NCBI RefSeq assembly: GCF_017305915.1
Contig: NZ_JAFKJN010000023.1
Span: forward strand, 62,001-126,000
Source: Reyranella sp.
Lineage (GTDB): Bacteria > Pseudomonadota > Alphaproteobacteria > Reyranellales > Reyranellaceae
Direction of reading: 5' to 3'
DNA length: 64,000 bases
Positions 7,780-15,923 of this stretch are shown piece by piece. The notes under the pieces are model-generated. The model was given only the letters and a program-made list of their open reading frames with translations, did not search any database and was not told the origin of the DNA. Numbering within the stretch: position 1 is the stretch's first letter; every line of letters begins with the position of its first letter. A program made the position numbers and the translations under genes.

Positions 7780-8055
7780 CTACTGGCCGGCAGCCATCGT
7801 CGACTTCGGCAGATCGATGCCGTGGTCGGCGAGCTTGCGCTTCAGCAGCGCAGTCGTGCCCTGTGCATTGCTGGTGCAGCTGTCGAGAAGCGTGGCATCG
7901 ATCACGTTCGGCGACGCTTGGACCGGGTTCTGGCTGAGATAGGCGCGTGCCAGCGTGCGGCAATAGTCGGTGTCGCTGGCGGCCTGCTGCGCGACAGCCG
8001 CATGCGCCATGCCCAGCGCCGCGACGACGACGAGAGACGAGATGACAGATTTCAT
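7780..8055 (-). CDS. Small secreted hypothetical protein
   Basis: 91 residues. The ATG at 8055 has a strong ribosome site (GGAGGAG) and opens a clear signal peptide (MKSVISSLVVVAALG, cleavage after AVAQ or nearby). The mature part of about 70 residues has two cysteines (DYCRTLAR and LLDSCTSN) that could form one disulfide, and LSQNPVQASPNVIDATLL between them. No known family is recognised. It is predicted to be periplasmic. It sits convergent to the LysR gene and downstream of two strong hairpins that separate it from the SDR gene. Confidence 0.72.
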   Translation of the reverse strand: MKSVISSLVVVAALGMAHAAVAQQAASDTDYCRTLARAYLSQNPVQASPNVIDATLLDSCTSNAQGTTALLKRKLADHGIDLPKSTMAAGQ

Positions 8056-8153
8056 GGGGGTGCTCCTCCGCTCATAGGCGTGCCGCGGACAGGCGGCACT
8101 TCGGAGATGCACGTAACGCGGCGCGAATCAGTGGCCAATGAGCCGGAGATTGC

Positions 8154-8184
8154 ATGGACTGGTGCATGCCATGCACCAGTCCAT
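8154..8184. repeat. Perfect 14-bp-stem palindrome
   Basis: ATGGACTGGTGCAT, a 3-nt loop (GCC) and its exact complement. It lies about 100 bases upstream of the small secreted-protein gene and about 100 bases beyond the end of the SDR gene (both leftward). It could be an operator, a transcription-termination hairpin or a small dispersed repeat. No T-tract is attached. Confidence 0.6.
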
Positions 8185-8221
8185 CTCACAACGAATGCGG
8201 ACGCTGGGGGCGTCATCTTCT

Positions 8222-8255
8222 TCTGGACCGCGGACCTGAAGGTCCGCGGTCCAGA
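8222..8255 (-). terminator. 16-bp-stem hairpin after the SDR gene (GGACCGCGGACC family)
   Basis: TCTGGACCGCGGACCT, a 2-nt loop and the exact complement form a 16-bp stem 28 bases beyond the SDR stop codon. The core GGACCGCGGACC/GGTCCGCGGTCC recurs at 26083-26110, so this is a small repeat family. Its place after the stop suggests a termination or 3'-end role. No clear T-run follows. Confidence 0.6.
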
Positions 8256-8283
8256 TGACCATGCCGCGCGCCCGGCAAAAAAC

Positions 8284-9054
8284 TCAGCTGCCGCTCGTGC
8301 TGCCACCGTCGGCGATCAACGTCTGGCCAGTGATGAAGGCTCCCGCCTTGCCGGCCAGCAGCACCGCCAGCCCCGCGATGTCGTCGGGCGCGCCCAGACG
8401 GCGCAGCGGCGTCGCGGCCTCCCGCGCCGCGCGCCTCTGCGGATCCTCGTACAAAGCGCGCGCGAAGTCGGTCGTGATCAGGCCGGGTGCGATGGTGTTG
8501 ACGCGGATGTTGTCCGGCCCGTATTCCGCGGCGAGGTTGCGGGCGAGCTGCATGTCGGCCGCCTTGGAGATGCAGTAGGCACCGATCACCGTGCTGGCGC
8601 GCACGCCGCCGATCGACGACACGATCATGATCGAGCCGTCCTTCTTGGCGCGCATGTCGGGCAGGCACTTGTTGATCAGCCACATGTTCGACAGGATGTT
8701 GTTCTGCATCACTTTCATGAACACGTCGTCGGGCAGCTTCTCGTTCGGCCCATAGTAGGGGTTCGAGGCGGCGTTGCAGACCAGCACGTCGACCGGCCCG
8801 AGCTGCTTCTGCGTCTGAGCGATCAGGTTCTCGACCTGCGCCTTGTCGGAGATGTTGCAGGGAATGACGATCGCCTCGCCGCCGGCCTTCCTGATCTCGG
8901 CCGCGGCTTCCTCGCAGGCCGGCGCCTTGCGCGACGACACCACGACCTTGGCGCCGGCCAGCGCGAGATGCATGGCGATCGCCTTGCCGATGCCCTTGCT
9001 CGAGCCGGTGACGACGGCGACCTTGCCGGTAAGGTCGAAAAGCGGCGATGGCAT
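8284..9054 (-). CDS. SDR-family oxidoreductase
   Basis: A complete 256-residue classical short-chain dehydrogenase. The cofactor motif TGSSKGIGKA is near residue 15, with VLVCNAAS in the middle, the catalytic Ser in IVSSIGG, and the Tyr/Lys pair in AYCISKAAD. It ends with an FITGQTLIADGG strand. The start at 9054 has an excellent GGAGGAA ribosome site. The second SDR of the window, it is more like the FabG/DHRS4 group than the partial one at the left end. The substrate is unknown. A 129-bp palindromic repeat lies just upstream, where its promoter would be. Confidence 0.94.
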   Translation of the reverse strand: MPSPLFDLTGKVAVVTGSSKGIGKAIAMHLALAGAKVVVSSRKAPACEEAAAEIRKAGGEAIVIPCNISDKAQVENLIAQTQKQLGPVDVLVCNAASNPYYGPNEKLPDDVFMKVMQNNILSNMWLINKCLPDMRAKKDGSIMIVSSIGGVRASTVIGAYCISKAADMQLARNLAAEYGPDNIRVNTIAPGLITTDFARALYEDPQRRAAREAATPLRRLGAPDDIAGLAVLLAGKAGAFITGQTLIADGGSTSGS

Positions 9055-9078
9055 TGCAGTTTCCTCCGAGAGCGAACC

Positions 9079-9207
9079 CCTCCCCAATCATATGGGGAGG
9101 TGTCGCCGTCAGACGGCGACGGAGGGGTCATGCGCCGCAGTCGTGATGTGGCCTATGACCCCTCCGTCAGCGTAAGACGCTGACACCTCCCCATATGAAT
9201 GAGGAGG
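9079..9207. repeat. 129-bp nested palindromic repeat, copy 2
   Basis: Same architecture as 5176-5303: terminal hairpins CCTCCCCA.../ATGAGGAGG, inner hairpins GTCGCCG/CGGCGAC and GTCAGCG/CGCTGAC, and the conserved outer pair GGAGGGGTCA/TGACCCCTCC. The inner stems differ in sequence from copy 1 but remain perfectly paired, so compensatory change has kept the structure. The right terminal arm has one mismatch. It lies between the enolase-superfamily gene stop and the SDR start. Confidence 0.85.
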
Positions 9208-9217
9208 ATTTGATTAC

Positions 9218-10282
9218 TCATTCCTTCGCATAGTCGTAGCGATCGAGGAAGCCCGGATCGGGATCAAAGCCGAGACCCGGGCCGGTCGGCACCTCGAGCG
9301 CCGGCTTCCAGCGGGTGTGGCCGAAGCCGTAGGGATCCATCGAATCGTCGGCCTCGACGGTGGCGAAGTAGCCCTCCCCTTCGGCGATCGCGAGCAGATG
9401 CAGCGAGGCGAGCGCCGCCGGTCCGACGAACGGCGTGTGCGGCGCCGCCGTCTTGTTCGCCGCGGCAAGCATCGCCAGCGTTCGCTTGGCCTCGCTCAAG
9501 CCGCCCAGCATGCAGACATCGGGCTGCAGCACGCCGATCGACGGCGCCTTGGTGTAGAGCGCCATCTGCTCGGTCGAGCCGAGATCGGCACCCATGCCGA
9601 CGGCGATGCCGGGCATCGCCGGCAGGGACAGCAGCTCCTCCGGCGGCCACAGCGGATCCTCGAAGAACAAGAGGTTCATCGCCGCCCAGCGCTTCTCGTC
9701 GCGCTCGATGTCGGCCACCGTATGCGCGTTGTTGCAGTCGACGACGTAAGGCGTCGCCATCGGAATGGCGCGGCGCGATTCCTCCGCCACCTCGAGCCGA
9801 TGCTCGTGCACCTTCACCGCGGGCACGCCGGTCGCCAGCGCCTCCTCGACCCGCGCCCGCGTGCGCCTGGCATCGTCGTACTTGTCGAGGCTCGCCATCA
9901 CCGGCACGCGGGTGCGCTTGGCGCCGCCCAGCAAGTCAGACACCGACTTGTTCGCCGCCTTGCCGGCGATGTCCCACAGCGCGATGTCGACCGCAGCCAG
10001 CGCGTTCAGCACCGTGCCGGCCCGGCCGAAGCTCGCGAAGCGCACGCGCGCCGCCTTGTTCAGCGCCTCGCGGTCGTCGACCGACTTGCCGGCATAGTGC
10101 GGCGCGATCGCGTCGCGGATGGTGGCGAACAGCGCGCGCTGCATCGGCGGCCGCAGCGACAGGCATTCGCCGTAGCCCTCGAGGCCATCCTTCGTCACGA
10201 CGCGGCACGCCGTCAGGCACAGGACGTTGCCGCCGCGCGCCGGAATTCGGAGCGCGATGGGTTCGATGCGGTCGATGATCAT
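9218..10282 (-). CDS. Enolase-superfamily enzyme (mandelate racemase/muconate lactonizing type)
   Basis: This 354-residue protein has an N-terminal capping domain (about 1-120) and a C-terminal barrel. Probable metal ligands are Asp in VVDCNNAHT, Glu in LFFEDPLWPPEE and an acidic residue in GMGADLGS. The second-strand motif is VKVH (Lys-x-His rather than the usual Lys-x-Lys), and a His lies in APHTPFVG. It is predicted to abstract a proton alpha to a carboxylate (racemase, lactonase or sugar-acid dehydratase). The start MIIDRIEPIAL at 10282 matches the family opening strand. A long upstream extension of the same frame is not coding. Confidence 0.88.
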   Translation of the reverse strand: MIIDRIEPIALRIPARGGNVLCLTACRVVTKDGLEGYGECLSLRPPMQRALFATIRDAIAPHYAGKSVDDREALNKAARVRFASFGRAGTVLNALAAVDIALWDIAGKAANKSVSDLLGGAKRTRVPVMASLDKYDDARRTRARVEEALATGVPAVKVHEHRLEVAEESRRAIPMATPYVVDCNNAHTVADIERDEKRWAAMNLLFFEDPLWPPEELLSLPAMPGIAVGMGADLGSTEQMALYTKAPSIGVLQPDVCMLGGLSEAKRTLAMLAAANKTAAPHTPFVGPAALASLHLLAIAEGEGYFATVEADDSMDPYGFGHTRWKPALEVPTGPGLGFDPDPGFLDRYDYAKE

Positions 10283-10348
10283 TCCGGCAGTTTGACAGTC
10301 ACCGGGGCCGCTGCCAGCGTTTTCGTCGATCTTGGGGGAGAGTACCGC

Positions 10349-11167
10349 ATGGCGGTCGACGTGTTCACGACCAGCGACGGCATCAGGCTCGCCTACTACA
10401 TCGACGATTTCACCGATCCGTGGCGGCAGGCCGACACCCTGCTCCTGCTGCACGCCGCTGTCGGCCACGCCAAACGCTTCTATGGCTGGGTGCCCAGCCT
10501 CTGCCGCCACTATCGCGTGGTCCGGCTGGACCTGCGCGGCCACGGCGACTCGCAGGTGCCGCCGGAATCCTCGGCACTCGACATGGATCGGCTGGTCGCC
10601 GACGTCGAGCAGCTGCTTGCGCATCTCAAGGTCAGGTCGTGCCATATCGTCGGCAACTCGGCCGGCGGCTACATCGCCCAGAACCTGGCGATGAAATCTC
10701 CGGAAAAGGTGAAGAGCCTGATGCTGTTTGGCTCGACCGCGGGCCTGCGCAACAGCCAGGCCGCAAGCTGGATTCCGCGCATCGCCAAGGAAGGGCTGCG
10801 CGGCTTCTTCGCCGCGACCATCGCCGACCGTCTGCCGCTCGACAAAGTGCCCGCGGGCCTCGTCCACTGGTTCGTCGACGAGACGGGCAAGAACGATCCC
10901 GCCTGGATCGCGCGCTTCGTGGGCTACATGAGCCAGCAGGAATGGAGCGAGCGGCTGCCCGAGATCAAATGCCCGACCCTGCTGGTCATCCCGGGCGGCG
11001 AAACCGTGGGCTCGATCAAGAACTACGACGTCATGATTGACCGCATACCGGACGTTCAAGCCATCACCTACGAGGGCATGCCGCACAATATTTGCGATGC
11101 GGTGCCGGACCGCTGCGCCGCCGACGTGATCGCATTCCTGCGTTGGCGGTTCGGCATGCCTGTCTAA
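10349..11167 (+). CDS. Alpha/beta-fold hydrolase
   Basis: 272 residues. GGGGGAG directly before the ATG at 10349 supports the start. Motifs are LLLLHAAVGHAKRF (oxyanion region), the nucleophile elbow GNSAGG near residue 105, and the catalytic His in GMPHNICDAVPD. It is likely an esterase or lactonase/C-C hydrolase of small molecules. It opens a rightward group with a 2OG oxygenase, a broken binding-protein gene and an MHS transporter. It is only distantly like the hydrolase at 954-1838. Confidence 0.9.
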   Translation: MAVDVFTTSDGIRLAYYIDDFTDPWRQADTLLLLHAAVGHAKRFYGWVPSLCRHYRVVRLDLRGHGDSQVPPESSALDMDRLVADVEQLLAHLKVRSCHIVGNSAGGYIAQNLAMKSPEKVKSLMLFGSTAGLRNSQAASWIPRIAKEGLRGFFAATIADRLPLDKVPAGLVHWFVDETGKNDPAWIARFVGYMSQQEWSERLPEIKCPTLLVIPGGETVGSIKNYDVMIDRIPDVQAITYEGMPHNICDAVPDRCAADVIAFLRWRFGMPV

Positions 11168-11230
11168 ATCGAGGGGCCTGATGGTCTGCCTTTTGCAGGC
11201 GTGATAAACATCGCGTCAAAGGAGTCCACC

Positions 11231-12310
11231 GTGGACCAGATCATTCCGCGCCCGCATCTCGCCCCCGCGCCGCCGCCCGTCCTGATCGGCGGCGTGATCC
11301 CGCTGATCGACATCTCGGGCTTCCTCGCCGGCACGCCCGGCGCCGCCGAGAAAGCCGCCGCCGAGCTCGCCTGGGCGTTCGAGAATGTCGGCTTCTACTA
11401 TCTCGCCGGCCACGGCGTGCCGAAGGAGCTGATCGAGGCGCAGTACGAGGCCGCCGCCCGCTTCCATGCCCAGCCGATGGAAGAGAAGCTCAAGATCAAG
11501 GTCAACGAGCACACGATCGGCTACATGCCGATCGCCGAGAAGGCGCCGCCCAATGCTGCCGCCCAGGGCAAGAAGCCGAGCCAGAACGAAGCCTTCTTCC
11601 TGCGCCGTGACCGTGCCGCCGACGACCCCGATGTGATCGCGGGCCGCCGCTTCCATGTCCAGAACCAGTGGCCGGAGAACCTTCCGGGCTTCCGCGAGCA
11701 GACGCTCCAGTACATGAGCACCATGGAGGCGCTGTGCCAGAAGCTGGTGCGGCTCTATGCGATCGCGCTCGACCTGCCGGCGGACTTCTTCGACGCCTCG
11801 TTCAAGAAGCCGCACATGATCCTGCGGCAGTCGCGCTATCCGCTGATCGACGCGGCGGACGACAAGATCGCGAGCCTGGTGCCGCACACCGATTCGGGTT
11901 TCATGACCCTGCTGCCGCCCAACAAGGTGCAGGGCCTGTCGATCAACCTGCCGAACGGCGAATGGCACGACGCGCCGTATGTCGAGGACGCCTTCGTGGT
12001 GAATGGCGGCGACATGCTCCACCGCTGGAGCAACGAGCGCTTCCTGTCGACGCCGCACCGCGTGCGCAACGTCTCGGGCGTGATGCGCTACGCCATCCCG
12101 TTCTTCTGCGACCCCGACCACGACACGGTGATCGAGTGCCTGCCGTCGTGCCAGTCGGTCGACAATCCGCCGAAGTATCCGCCGATCACGATGGGCGACT
12201 ACGCGCTGTGGTTCGCCGCCCAGCGCTACCAGCACATGCAGAACGTCAAGACGCCGACCGCCGAAGAGGTCGCGCCCGGCGCCCGCGCCACCGAAGCCTG
12301 GAAGAGCTGA
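11231..12310 (+). CDS. Isopenicillin N synthase-like 2OG-Fe(II) oxygenase
   Basis: 359 residues from a GTG start at 11231, which has an AAAGGAG site 6 bases upstream; an in-frame GTG at 11201 lacks one. The N-terminal DIOX_N region begins IPLIDISGFLAG. The C-terminal jelly-roll carries the iron-binding HTDSG (H-x-D), the distal His in STPHRVRNVSG and RYAIPFFCD for co-substrate binding. The family hydroxylates, desaturates or cyclises diverse small molecules; the substrate is unknown. A paralogue at 21933 shares AIPFF and the same layout. The following binding-protein gene starts 4 bases later. Confidence 0.9.
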   Translation: MDQIIPRPHLAPAPPPVLIGGVIPLIDISGFLAGTPGAAEKAAAELAWAFENVGFYYLAGHGVPKELIEAQYEAAARFHAQPMEEKLKIKVNEHTIGYMPIAEKAPPNAAAQGKKPSQNEAFFLRRDRAADDPDVIAGRRFHVQNQWPENLPGFREQTLQYMSTMEALCQKLVRLYAIALDLPADFFDASFKKPHMILRQSRYPLIDAADDKIASLVPHTDSGFMTLLPPNKVQGLSINLPNGEWHDAPYVEDAFVVNGGDMLHRWSNERFLSTPHRVRNVSGVMRYAIPFFCDPDHDTVIECLPSCQSVDNPPKYPPITMGDYALWFAAQRYQHMQNVKTPTAEEVAPGARATEAWKS

Positions 12311-12314
12311 TCCG

Positions 12315-13877
12315 ATGAAGTTGCGTCTCGTTGCGGCGGCCGTGGCCGCCGCCTGTTTCGTCGTGCCTGCCTGGGCCCAGCCCAGGACGATCAAGGCGGT
12401 GATGCATTCGGATCTCAAGGTCCTCGACCCGATCTGGACCACCGCCAACATCGTGCGCAACCACGGCTACATGGTGTGGGACACGCTGTTCGCGATGGAC
12501 GAAAAGCTCGTGCCGCAGCCGCAGATGGTCGATACCTGGACCCTGAGCGACGACCGGCTAACCTACACCTTCAGCCTGCGCGATGGCCTCAGGTGGCACG
12601 ACGGCAAGCCGGTGACGTCGGAGGACTGCATCGCCTCGCTCAAGCGCTGGGGCGCGCGCGACGGCACCGGCATCAAGCTGCTGAGCTTCGTCTCGGCCTT
12701 CGAGGTGGTGAACGACAAGACCTTCAAGCTGGTGCTGAAGGAGCCGTACGGCCTGGTGATCGATTCGCTCGCCAAGCCGGGCGGCTCGACGCCACTGATG
12801 ATGCCCAAGCGCATCGCCGACACCGATCCCGGCAAGCAGATCGCCGAGTTCATCGGCTCCGGTCCGTTCATCTTCAAGAAGGACGAGTGGAAGCCGGGCG
12901 ACAAGACCGTCTATGTCCGCAACCCCGACTACGTGCCGCGCAAGGAGCCGGCCTCGGGCCTGGCCGGCGGCAAGGTCGCCAAGGTCAATCGCGTCGAATG
13001 GCTGGCCATCCCCGACCACCAGACCGCGGTCAACGCCCTGCTGGCCGGCGAGATCGACTATATCGAGGCGCCGCCGCACGACCTGAAGCCGCTGCTGCAG
13101 GCCGACAAGAGCGTGACCTTCAAGGTCTACAACACGATTGGCGCATAGTACGCCTTCCGCTGGAACACCGTGGTGCCGCCGTTCAACAGCGAGAAGATCC
13201 GGCGCGCCGCGATGTATGCCTTCGACCAGAAGGCCTTCCTCGAGGGCGTGATCGGCGACAGCCGCTACTACCAGACCTGCGACGCCATGTTCGTCTGCGG
13301 CACGCCGCTGGAGAGTGCCGCCGGCATGGACGGGCTGGTGCGCGGTAACTTCGCCAGATCGCGCGAGCTCCTGAAGGAGGCCGGCTATGACGGCACGCCG
13401 ATCGTGATGCTGCACACCACCGACATCGCGGTGCTGACCAATGCCGGGCCGATCGCCAAGGACCTGCTCGAGAAGGGCGGCTTCAAGGTGGAGATGGTGC
13501 CGCTCGACTTCCAGGCGATCGTGTCGCGCCGGCTGCGCAAGACGCCGGCCAACGATGGCGGCTGGAACGGCTTCATGACGTCGTGGCTGTCGGTCGACAT
13601 GATGAACCCGCTGACCAACAGCATGGTCAACGCCTCGTGCGAGAAGGCCAATTTCGGCTGGCCGTGCGACGTCGAGGTCGAGAAGCTGCGCGACGCTTTC
13701 GCCCGCGCGCCCGATCCGGAGAGCCGCAGGAAGATCGCCGCCGACCTGCAGGCCCGCGCCGTCGCCTACGGCACGCACATCCATCTCGGCCAGTACACGC
13801 TGCCGACCGCAAGCCGCCGGCTCCGCGGCATCGTCACCAGCCCGATCCCCGTGTTTTGGAACATCGAGAAGCAATAG
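12315..13877 (+). pseudogene. ABC-type dipeptide/solute-binding protein interrupted by an in-frame amber codon
   Basis: One continuous frame encodes a SBP_bac_5 protein of 520 positions: a signal peptide (MKLRLVAAAVAAACFV...AWAQ), the LRDGLRWHDGKPVTSEDC ligand-binding core, and a C-terminal lobe starting YAFRWNTVVPPFN. It is cut by a single TAG at 13146-13148, about residue 278. There is no frameshift and both halves are fully conserved in character, so the lesion is one substitution (for example CAG to TAG). It is either a recent nonsense mutation, a sequencing error, or a site of suppression. No dipeptide-type permease genes adjoin it; the next gene is an MFS transporter. Confidence 0.88.
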
Positions 13878-15106
13878 GGCGCCATCGCCGCGTCATTGCC
13901 GCCGGTGTCGTCGGCAATGTGCTGGAGTGGTACGACTTCTCGATCTACGGCTTCTTCGCCGTCCAGATCGGGGCGACCTTCTTTGGCGGCGACGACCGGC
14001 TGACCCAGGTCCTGGCGGTGTTCAGCGTGTTCGCCGTCGGCTACCTGGCGCGGCCGCTGGGCGGCATCGCCATCGGCTATGTCGGCGACCGGGTCGGCCG
14101 TTCGGCGGCGCTCACCGTGTCGATCGGCGGCATGATCGTCGCCACCCTGGGCATGGGGCTGGTGCCGGGCCAGGCCAGCATCGGCGTCGCCGCGCCGATC
14201 CTGCTGACGCTGCTGCGCATCCTCCAGGGCCTGGCGGTCGGCGGCGAATCGGCGATTGCCAACGTCTTCATGGTCGAGAACGCACCGCCGGGCCGGCGGG
14301 CGCTGGCCAGCGCGATCAACGGCGCGGGCTATGCGGTCGGCATCCAGCTCGCCTCGCTGACCGCGCTCGCCTGCGCCAGCCTGCTGACGCCGGCCGAGCT
14401 GCAAGAGTGGGGCTGGCGCATCCCGTTCTGGCTGAGCCTGATCGTCGCCACCGCCGGCTTCTGGCTGCGGCGCACGCTCAAGGACCTGCCGCAGCCGACG
14501 GGCGAGCATCCCTCGCCGCTCGCCGAGGTGCTGCGCCATCACCTGCCGCTGGTGCTACGCATCGCCGGCCTCACCGCCTTCGCCGCGGTCGGCTTCCAGG
14601 CGGCCTTCATCTACATCGCCGAATGGCTGCAGGCGGTCGCAAACGCCTCGCCCGCCGACACCTTCGCGGTCACCTCGGTCAGCATGCTGCTGGTCACGCC
14701 GGTGTCGCTGCTGTTCGGCTGGTGGGCCGACTCCATCGGCCGCCGCGGCCTGCTGATGGCGAGCGCCGCGCTCGGCCTAATCGGCGCGATCCCGTTCTTC
14801 ATGCTGATGCAGGCGGGCTCCGTCTATCTCGGCCAAGCAGGCTTCGTGCTGGCGCTGTCGATCCAGTTCGGCGTGCAGGGCGCGCTGATGGTCGAGACGA
14901 CGCCGGCCGCGATCCGCTGCACGGCGCTGGCGATCGGCAACAACATCGGCTGGAGCATCCTGGGCGGCCTGACGCCGCTCGCTGCCGTCTGGCTCAGCGC
15001 CCGCACCGGCGACGCGCTCGCGCCGGCCTGGCTGGTCGCGTCAGCCGCAGCCGTCACCCTGGCGACGCTGCTCGTCACTCCCGAGACGCTGAAGCGCGAG
15101 AAGTAG
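13856..15106 (+). CDS. MFS transporter, metabolite:H+ symporter (MHS) type
   Basis: About 416 residues with roughly 12 membrane segments. The N-terminus (VIAAGVVGNVLEWYDFSIYG) and the loop GYVGDRVGRSAAL are diagnostic of the MHS group (citrate/alpha-ketoglutarate/proline-betaine permeases such as KgtP, ShiA and ProP). The start is uncertain: no ATG lies near the conserved opening, and the nearest usual codon is TTG at 13856, inside the end of the preceding binding-protein frame. Translation may therefore be coupled to that gene, which is broken upstream by an amber codon. It probably imports a carboxylate or amino-acid derivative. Confidence 0.88.
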   Translation: MEHREAIGRHRRVIAAGVVGNVLEWYDFSIYGFFAVQIGATFFGGDDRLTQVLAVFSVFAVGYLARPLGGIAIGYVGDRVGRSAALTVSIGGMIVATLGMGLVPGQASIGVAAPILLTLLRILQGLAVGGESAIANVFMVENAPPGRRALASAINGAGYAVGIQLASLTALACASLLTPAELQEWGWRIPFWLSLIVATAGFWLRRTLKDLPQPTGEHPSPLAEVLRHHLPLVLRIAGLTAFAAVGFQAAFIYIAEWLQAVANASPADTFAVTSVSMLLVTPVSLLFGWWADSIGRRGLLMASAALGLIGAIPFFMLMQAGSVYLGQAGFVLALSIQFGVQGALMVETTPAAIRCTALAIGNNIGWSILGGLTPLAAVWLSARTGDALAPAWLVASAAAVTLATLLVTPETLKREK

Positions 15107-15109
15107 CGG

Positions 15110-15898
15110 CTAGCGTCCGCGGAAGTTGGGCTTGCGGCGCTCGCGCCAGGCCTCGTGCGCCTCGCTTTTGTCCTCGCTCATCTCGAGCACCATGAAGCGA
15201 TAGGCGTCGATCAGCGAGGCATCGGCGATGTTGGGGATGTCCTGGCCACGGTTCATCGACTCCTTGACCATGCGCACGGCGAGCGGCGGCAGGCCCGCGA
15301 TGTGGTCGGCAACGCCGAGCGCCTGCTCCATCAGCTTGTCGTGCGGCACCAGCCACTGGGCGAGCCCGATGCGGTAGGCCTCCTCGGCCTTGAGCGGGAA
15401 GCCCATCGCCACCTTCATGGCCGGCCCCTTGCCGACATGGCGGGCGAGCCGGGTCGCGCCGCCGTAGTTCGGCAGGATGCCCAGCGCGACCTGCGGCAGG
15501 CGCCATTCGGCCTTGTCCGACGCCACGATCAGGTCGCAGCAGAAAGTGGTGATGCAGCCGATGCCGATGGCATAGCCGTTGACCGCCGCGATCACCGGCT
15601 TGGGAAAGTCGCTCACCAGGTTGGAGGGGAAATTGCGCGCCTTGCCGACACGCTTGATGAAGGCCTCGGCCGAGCGGGTGTTGTGGGTGTTGGGATCGCG
15701 CAGGTTGGCGCCGGCCGAGAAGGCGCCGCCCGCCTCGTCGCCGGTCAGGATGACCGAGCGGACGTCGTCGTCATCGTTCGCTTCGTCGAGATGGCGCAGC
15801 AGCCCGTCGGCATAATCCTGGCCCCAGCAGTTGCGCGCCTGCGGGCGGCTCAGCGTCATGATTCCGGTGTGGCCCTGCTTTCTGTAGAGAAGCGGCAC
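15110..15898 (-). CDS. Crotonase/enoyl-CoA hydratase-family protein lacking both catalytic glutamates
   Basis: 262 residues from a GTG start with a perfect AGGAGG site. The crotonase fold is clear (GGAFSAGANL oxyanion strand, AAVNGYAIGIG, LGILPNYGG). Aligned by eye to rat enoyl-CoA hydratase, the two acid/base glutamates are missing: the GGGCELA Glu is Ile here (GIGCITT), and the GQPE Glu is Gln (RLPQ). Classical hydration is therefore unlikely; an isomerase, hydrolase, decarboxylase or other CoA chemistry is more probable. It lies 25 bases downstream of the persulfide dioxygenase/rhodanese gene, in the same direction. Confidence 0.9.
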   Translation of the reverse strand: MPLLYRKQGHTGIMTLSRPQARNCWGQDYADGLLRHLDEANDDDDVRSVILTGDEAGGAFSAGANLRDPNTHNTRSAEAFIKRVGKARNFPSNLVSDFPKPVIAAVNGYAIGIGCITTFCCDLIVASDKAEWRLPQVALGILPNYGGATRLARHVGKGPAMKVAMGFPLKAEEAYRIGLAQWLVPHDKLMEQALGVADHIAGLPPLAVRMVKESMNRGQDIPNIADASLIDAYRFMVLEMSEDKSEAHEAWRERRKPNFRGR

Positions 15899-15923
15899 GA
15901 CTTCCTCCTCTTTCTTTTGGTTT

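Noticed and set aside
6736..9183. An 815-codon + strand frame running through the LysR and SDR region
   Set aside because: It overlaps clearly coding LysR (+, other frame) and SDR (-) genes and two palindromic repeats. Its translation is Arg-rich and matches no family.
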